Below, one piece after another: positions 7,385 through 11,143 of a DNA stretch of 11,143 nt. Position 1 is the first letter of the stretch. Each line of letters begins with the position of its first letter. This stretch comes from an uncultured Bacteroidota bacterium. Its GTDB lineage: Bacteria; Bacteroidota; Bacteroidia; Chitinophagales; Chitinophagaceae. The notes below the pieces were generated by a model that was not told the DNA's origin, ran no database searches, and saw only the letters and a program-made list of their open reading frames with translations. A program made the position numbers and the translations under genes. The stretch spans positions 1-11,143 of the forward strand of contig CAIZMD010000774.1 of NCBI GenBank assembly GCA_903933995.1, in the 5' to 3' direction.

Positions 7385-9384
7385 GCCGTTATAGCCCATA
7401 TCAGGTAATTCATATACGGTTGAATCAATGGGAAAATTGGCCCCAATTTAGTGCTCCGGCACTCTATTTTTTCTGGTGGCATCAAAGACCCATTGCACAT
7501 ATTTGGGTAGAAAAAAACAGTACCCAAGCCCATTTTCAAACCCAGGTATTGGCTGCTTGTTCAAAAGCTCAGGGATGGAATTTAGAAGGCATTTCAAATT
7601 GGGAATCACTTATTGCCGCTTTACAAATTTTGACTCCCCTGTTGGGTGAAGCTCAAGAGCAAAGCGTATCGATAGTCATCTGTACCAGAAACAGAAGGGA
7701 TGACCTCAAAAAATGTTTGGACCAATTACTGTTGTCCATTCATGATTCAGATGAGATTATTGTTGTAGATAATGCACCCGATAATAATAGCACGGCTTTA
7801 CTTGTAGCACAATACAATAGAGTTAGATATGTATTAGAACCCAGAAAGGGTTTAGACATTGCAAGGAATACTGGGGCCAAAGCAGCAAATAACCAAATTA
7901 TTGCTTACACAGATGATGACGTAGCGGTAGCTACTGATTGGGTAGATACCATAAGAAACGCTTTTGATGATCCCATGACCATGGCTGTTACGGGTTTGGT
8001 GATTCCACAATCCTTGGAAACCCGCACACAGTATATCTTTGAGCGCTATTGGGGATTTAATAGGGGTTACCAAAAAAAGGTTTTTGACAAAGCCTATTTT
8101 GAAGTGATGTTACCCTATGGTGTACCCGTTTGGGATATTGGGGCTGGGGCCAATATGGCATTTAGAAAAGCAGCTTTTGAACTAGTGGGTTATTTTGATG
8201 AAAGACTAGACGTAGGTGCAGCAGGTTGTAGTGGAGATTCAGAAATCTGGTATAGGATTTTGGCCAGTGGATGGAACTGTGTGTATCAGCCCATGGCCGT
8301 GGCTTATCACCAACATAGAAAAGACAAGAAGGCATTGAGCAACCAGCTCTATCATTATATGCGGGGTAATACTTGTAGTCTTTTAATTCAACATGAGCAA
8401 TGGGGTCATGAGGGTAATTTGAAAAGATTGTATACCTATCTCCCAGAATACTATTGGTCAAGGATTAAAGAGCGGATTAAACATGGATACAAAGAAAATT
8501 TTGGTAGCATCCTAACAGAAATCAAAGGTTGTATTGCCGGTTGGCGATACTATCAGCAAGTAAAACAACCACCAAGAATTGCTGAATTACAGATAGCTCC
8601 CAGTCTTTATCAACCCGTTGAAGTATCTGCCAATAGCTTGGTGTCTGTGATTATCACGTCTTATAACTATGGACATTATCTGGAACAAGCCATTAATTCT
8701 GTCTTGCAACAAACTCATGCTGCTAAAGAAATTATTGTCATTGATGATGGTTCTACAGACCAGACAGAGGAATTGCTTGCGCGATATCCCTTGGTAAGAT
8801 CCTATAGAACCAACAGACTAGGTTTGTCCTGGGCTAGGAATATTGGTGCCGTTGCCGCCAAAGGGCAATTCTTAGTGTTTCTAGACGCAGACGATTATTT
8901 GTTGCCCGATGCCTTAGAACAAAACCTACAACAATTTATAGCCAAACCACTTGCTGCTTTTGTATCAGGAGCGCATTTGCGCATAGATGATGGAGGTAAT
9001 TTTATTCCCCATCCAGAAGCACCCTATAAGTTTGAAGACAATTATTTGTCCCTCTTACAAGGCAACTATATTGCCATGGAAGCTACTGTCATGTACAGAA
9101 GGGGACTCTTCTTCCAGTTTCGTTTTAATACCCAATTGGATGCATGTGAAGACTATGAGTTGAACCTACAAATTGCTAGGCATTTACCCGTGTTTTCACA
9201 CAGAGAATTTATTGCCGTATACCGCATCCATAAAAAAAACATGTCTGCCAATCAGGAAAGAATGTTAAAAGCTGCTATTTTAGTGCTTGAACAGCAATTA
9301 GGTCAGACCCAAAATGAGGCAGAAAAAGCTGCTTTAGCAACAGGTCTGGCAAATTGGAAAATCCATTATCAAAACAACCCCTAA
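7381..9384 (+). CDS. Two-domain GT2 glycosyltransferase
   Basis: This 667-residue protein joins two family 2 (GT-A fold) glycosyltransferase domains. Residues 1-90 form an uncharacterised N-terminal module (YFFWWHQRPIAHIWVE). Domain one, about 94-320, starts VSIVICTRNRRDD and has the nucleotide-sugar DDD (178-180) and a catalytic-type acidic cluster GDSE (285-288). A linker of about 95 residues, rich in Tyr, Trp and basic residues, follows. Domain two, about 420-625, starts VSVIITSYNYGHYLEQA and has IDDGSTD (454-460), LDADD (501-505) and CEDYE (589-593). Both domains keep the residues needed for activity, so the enzyme may add two sugars in turn. No signal peptide or transmembrane helix is seen; it should act on lipid-linked glycan at the inner face of the membrane. 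The start overlaps the ATPase stop by four bases. Confidence 0.93.
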   Translation: MSRYSPYQVIHIRLNQWENWPQFSAPALYFFWWHQRPIAHIWVEKNSTQAHFQTQVLAACSKAQGWNLEGISNWESLIAALQILTPLLGEAQEQSVSIVICTRNRRDDLKKCLDQLLLSIHDSDEIIVVDNAPDNNSTALLVAQYNRVRYVLEPRKGLDIARNTGAKAANNQIIAYTDDDVAVATDWVDTIRNAFDDPMTMAVTGLVIPQSLETRTQYIFERYWGFNRGYQKKVFDKAYFEVMLPYGVPVWDIGAGANMAFRKAAFELVGYFDERLDVGAAGCSGDSEIWYRILASGWNCVYQPMAVAYHQHRKDKKALSNQLYHYMRGNTCSLLIQHEQWGHEGNLKRLYTYLPEYYWSRIKERIKHGYKENFGSILTEIKGCIAGWRYYQQVKQPPRIAELQIAPSLYQPVEVSANSLVSVIITSYNYGHYLEQAINSVLQQTHAAKEIIVIDDGSTDQTEELLARYPLVRSYRTNRLGLSWARNIGAVAAKGQFLVFLDADDYLLPDALEQNLQQFIAKPLAAFVSGAHLRIDDGGNFIPHPEAPYKFEDNYLSLLQGNYIAMEATVMYRRGLFFQFRFNTQLDACEDYELNLQIARHLPVFSHREFIAVYRIHKKNMSANQERMLKAAILVLEQQLGQTQNEAEKAALATGLANWKIHYQNNP

Positions 9385-9388
9385 TAGT

Positions 9389-10387
9389 TTGGATAATACC
9401 ATTCAAAGGACACCTTCCTCGCCTCCTGTTATTGCAGCTTTACCTGCCCAGACGCATAGACCCAAATGGTCTGTGATGATTCCTGTTTATAATTGTTACA
9501 ATTGTTTGGAACAAAACCTGCTCTCAGTTTTGGCACAGGATCCTGGTGAAGACCTCATGGAAATAGAAGTGGTAGATGATGCCAGTACGGATGGAGACGT
9601 GGAAGCATTGGTAAATAGGATAGGTAAGGGTAGAATTGGGTATTATAAACAACCAGAAAACAAGGGCAGTTTACGCAATTTTGAAACAGCGCTTAACCGT
9701 TCCAAAGGTCATTTGATTCATTTATTACATGGTGATGATTACGTAGCCAATGGGTTCTACAGTAAGATGGGGCAATTACTTGACGACTATCCAGAAGCTG
9801 GGGCTGCAATTACGGAATACCAATATGTAGATGCCGATAGTAATAAAATCTGGGATAATCACCCTATTGACAACAAACGTGGCATTTTAGAAAACTGGCT
9901 AGACAGAATTGGTAGAAACCAATTATTACAAGTACCAGCAGTAGTAGTTAGAAGAACTACTTATGAAGCTTTGGGTGGATTCTATGCCGTTCATTATGGA
10001 GAGGATTGGGAAATGTGGGTTAGGATTGCCGCCAATTATCCCGTTGCTTATCTACCGGAAGTTTTAGCCAGATATCGGGTACACCCTTTTAATGTGTCAT
10101 ATCATAGTATGCGTTCTGGTCAAAATATTCGGGATATTGAAAAAGTGATCAGCATTAATGTGAAGCATTTTCCAATAGAACAGAGAAGACAGGTGAGTAA
10201 TTTGGCAAGAAGAAATTTTTCTATCTACTACGCCAATATTGCACATAAGATTTATCATGATTATCATCTACGCAGGGTTGCATTGATTCAAGCCAATGGT
10301 GCTTTGCGATTGCATTTGAATAGGATTTCTTTAAAACAGGCACTAAAAATGTACGCCAAAATTTTGCTGCGTTATAGAAGGCACTAA
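9389..10387 (+). CDS. GT2 glycosyltransferase, single domain, TTG start
   Basis: This 332-residue GT2 enzyme starts its catalytic domain at WSVMIPVYNC (27-36). It has VVDDASTDGD (61-70), the metal and nucleotide-sugar motif HGDD (114-117), a catalytic-type GEDWEMW (204-210) and the family's common YRVHPFNVS (229-237). The C-terminal 90 residues are basic and helical and may sit at the membrane surface. The start is the TTG at 9389, four bases after the previous stop. No ATG lies between the in-frame stop at 9335-9337 and position 9389, and the first in-frame ATG falls inside the first beta strand. A few residues either way cannot be excluded. It is the last gene of the operon and has no intrinsic terminator of its own on this strand. 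Confidence 0.9.
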   Translation: MDNTIQRTPSSPPVIAALPAQTHRPKWSVMIPVYNCYNCLEQNLLSVLAQDPGEDLMEIEVVDDASTDGDVEALVNRIGKGRIGYYKQPENKGSLRNFETALNRSKGHLIHLLHGDDYVANGFYSKMGQLLDDYPEAGAAITEYQYVDADSNKIWDNHPIDNKRGILENWLDRIGRNQLLQVPAVVVRRTTYEALGGFYAVHYGEDWEMWVRIAANYPVAYLPEVLARYRVHPFNVSYHSMRSGQNIRDIEKVISINVKHFPIEQRRQVSNLARRNFSIYYANIAHKIYHDYHLRRVALIQANGALRLHLNRISLKQALKMYAKILLRYRRH

Positions 10388-10421
10388 AAAAAAGAGTAGC
10401 AGGAATCCCGTCCCACTACTC
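10386..10421 (-). terminator. Distal intrinsic terminator for the minus-strand T9SS gene
   Basis: On the minus strand, bases 10421 to 10394 fold into an unbroken 11-bp stem (including U-G and G-U wobbles at pairs 7 and 8) with the hexaloop CGGGAU, followed directly by eight U residues (10393-10386). On the plus strand the two wobble pairs become C-A and A-C mismatches and the flanking tract is A-rich, so the element only works well for minus-strand transcription. It abuts the stop of the plus-strand GT2 gene. Confidence 0.8.
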
Positions 10422-10503
10422 AACCCTTAACCAAAAAAAAGCGGTATTGGTTAAAAGAGTAGTAGGGATCCCGCCCCACTACTCAACCCTTAACCAAAAA
10501 AAT
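10394..10503. repeat. Tandem duplication of a terminator module, 63-bp period
   Basis: Two copies of a module of about 46 bases lie at 10394-10439 and 10457-10502: a 28-base hairpin, then AACCCTTAACC, then an A-run. Only three of the first 46 bases differ (module positions 7, 11 and 18). Positions 11 and 18 pair with each other and changed together (A-T in one copy, G-C in the other). The copies probably arose by duplication and were then held by selection on the stem. Confidence 0.85.
10453..10484 (-). terminator. Proximal intrinsic terminator for the minus-strand T9SS gene
   Basis: This is the second copy of the module. On the minus strand, bases 10484 to 10457 form an 11-bp stem with one G-U wobble at pair 8 and the same CGGGAU loop, followed by UUUU then AACC. 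The U-tract is shorter than in the distal copy, so this one may be leakier and be backed up by the other. It lies about 20 bases after the stop codon of the minus-strand gene. Confidence 0.72.
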
Positions 10504-10505
10504 TC

Positions 10506-11143
10506 TTATTGCTGCACAAGCATTTTCTTAGGCAGGTATTTCACACCCTCCCCTTCTACACTTAGGATATATGCATTGGTATTAATAGTCTGGTTGATTT
10601 CAACCGGAACTGTATTGTCTCCTTTTACTGTTTGAACCTGTTTGCTATACATGGGTCTACCAGTAGCCGCATCAAACATTTTAATAGTCACAGACATGGC
10701 TTTATCTGTTTTGAAACTGGCATTGAACCTACCTTTTGAAGGGTTAGGATACAATTGTACATCCTTGGTTTCAATAGTAGCAGCTGCTACTACCGCTTGA
10801 TCCTTGCTAAAAACTACCTTACTCAAATCAACAGAGATATTGGTAGACTTTCCGGTACCCACTTCAAAAGCAAATACGGCGGTAGTAAGGTCATTGGCAT
10901 AGAACATAGATTGGTTGGCACTAGATTTAAAATCGTCTAGTCTAATGCTATACTCTTTACCAGCTTCTGTCATAGGTAGGTAATAAGTATATTGCTCATT
11001 CCATTTGCTGATACTACTTTTCACCAAAGTAATCCGTAGGTTAGCGCCAGTGGCTGCAGCTTTAAAGTTTAAGGTTTTATAACCAGAAAGATCAAGTTCA
11101 GCTCCACCACCTTTTAGCAATTTGTATACAGAAACAAAATCAC
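10506..11143 (-). CDS. T9SS-secreted protein, C-terminal part with type A sorting domain
   Basis: The frame is open from the right window edge to a TAA at 10506-10508, giving 211 visible residues; the true start lies outside. The last 85 or so residues are a T9SS C-terminal sorting domain: VQLYPNPSKGRF near the start of the domain, alternating beta strands (VTIKMFDAATGRPMYSKQV, YILSVEGEG) and the basic end KKMLVQQ. Such domains direct export across the outer membrane and are normally cleaved by PorU, with attachment to A-LPS. The upstream 110 residues read as a beta-sandwich (LDLSGYKTLNFKAAATG, LRITLVKSSISKW, YSIRLDDFKS, TAVFAFEVGTG), similar to carbohydrate-binding galactose-binding-like modules such as CBM11/CIA30 types. 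The catalytic part, if any, is not visible. A TTG at 11118-11120 is only an internal codon, since the frame continues upstream of it. Confidence 0.9.
   Translation of the reverse strand, partial: DFVSVYKLLKGGGAELDLSGYKTLNFKAAATGANLRITLVKSSISKWNEQYTYYLPMTEAGKEYSIRLDDFKSSANQSMFYANDLTTAVFAFEVGTGKSTNISVDLSKVVFSKDQAVVAAATIETKDVQLYPNPSKGRFNASFKTDKAMSVTIKMFDAATGRPMYSKQVQTVKGDNTVPVEINQTINTNAYILSVEGEGVKYLPKKMLVQQ

Noticed and set aside
8162..8461. 99-codon minus-strand frame inside the two-domain GT2 gene
   Set aside because: It lies wholly within a gene with intact GT2 motifs on the plus strand, and its translation shows no family features.
10394..10503. CRISPR-like direct repeats
   Set aside because: There are only two copies, the repeat includes its own hairpin and U-tract, no cas genes are present, and the terminator explanation fits better.
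10447..10635. Plus-strand frame starting in the terminator repeat
   Set aside because: It crosses the terminator hairpin and runs antisense to the T9SS sorting domain, which is clearly the real coding strand.

Overview
The window looks like Bacteroidota chromosome, most likely a Chitinophagaceae-type genome. It is AT-rich and lacks Shine-Dalgarno sequences before its start codons. One protein ends in a type IX secretion (T9SS) C-terminal sorting domain, and the ROK regulator and DUF5009 membrane protein are of the kinds usual in this phylum. No RNA gene, insertion sequence, integrase, phage gene or CRISPR array is visible.

Layout. (1) 1-248, minus: the 5' end of an outer-membrane-type lipoprotein gene that runs off the left edge. 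(2) 249-844: mostly non-coding, with a doubtful 72-codon minus-strand ORF (375-593), an AT-rich 9-bp hairpin (308-337), and a cluster of inverted and direct repeats (683-742) that could be regulator-binding sites. (3) 845-5219, plus: a tight three-gene operon of a ROK/NagC-like regulator, an exported FAD-dependent oxidoreductase, and a NagX/HGSNAT-like (DUF5009) multi-spanning membrane protein. (4) 5266-10387, plus: a four-gene surface-polysaccharide export and assembly operon, with ABC-2 permease (Wzm type), ABC ATPase with a C-terminal glycan-recognition domain (Wzt type), a two-domain GT2 glycosyltransferase, and a single-domain GT2 enzyme. (5) 10386-10503: a duplicated intrinsic terminator that works for the minus strand. 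(6) 10506-11143, minus: the 3' end of a secreted T9SS cargo protein that runs off the right edge.

How the genes may work together. The first operon has the composition of an amino-sugar or carbohydrate utilisation unit: a sugar-sensing repressor, an exported oxidoreductase, and a membrane protein of the family that moves acetyl groups to, or transports, glucosamine-type sugars. The second operon should extend a lipid-linked glycan in the cytoplasm with three GT2 domains, then flip the finished chain across the inner membrane with a Wzm/Wzt pair. Wzt's extra domain suggests recognition of a specific chain end. In Bacteroidota such glycans can be the A-LPS to which T9SS cargo is attached, so the neighbouring cargo gene is suggestive but not proof.

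The most unusual sequence-level signals are the strand-specific covariation in the twin terminators, a 17-base promoter-like element shared by both operons, and the repeat cluster ahead of the ROK gene. I see no clear evidence of a wholly new defence or mobile system.
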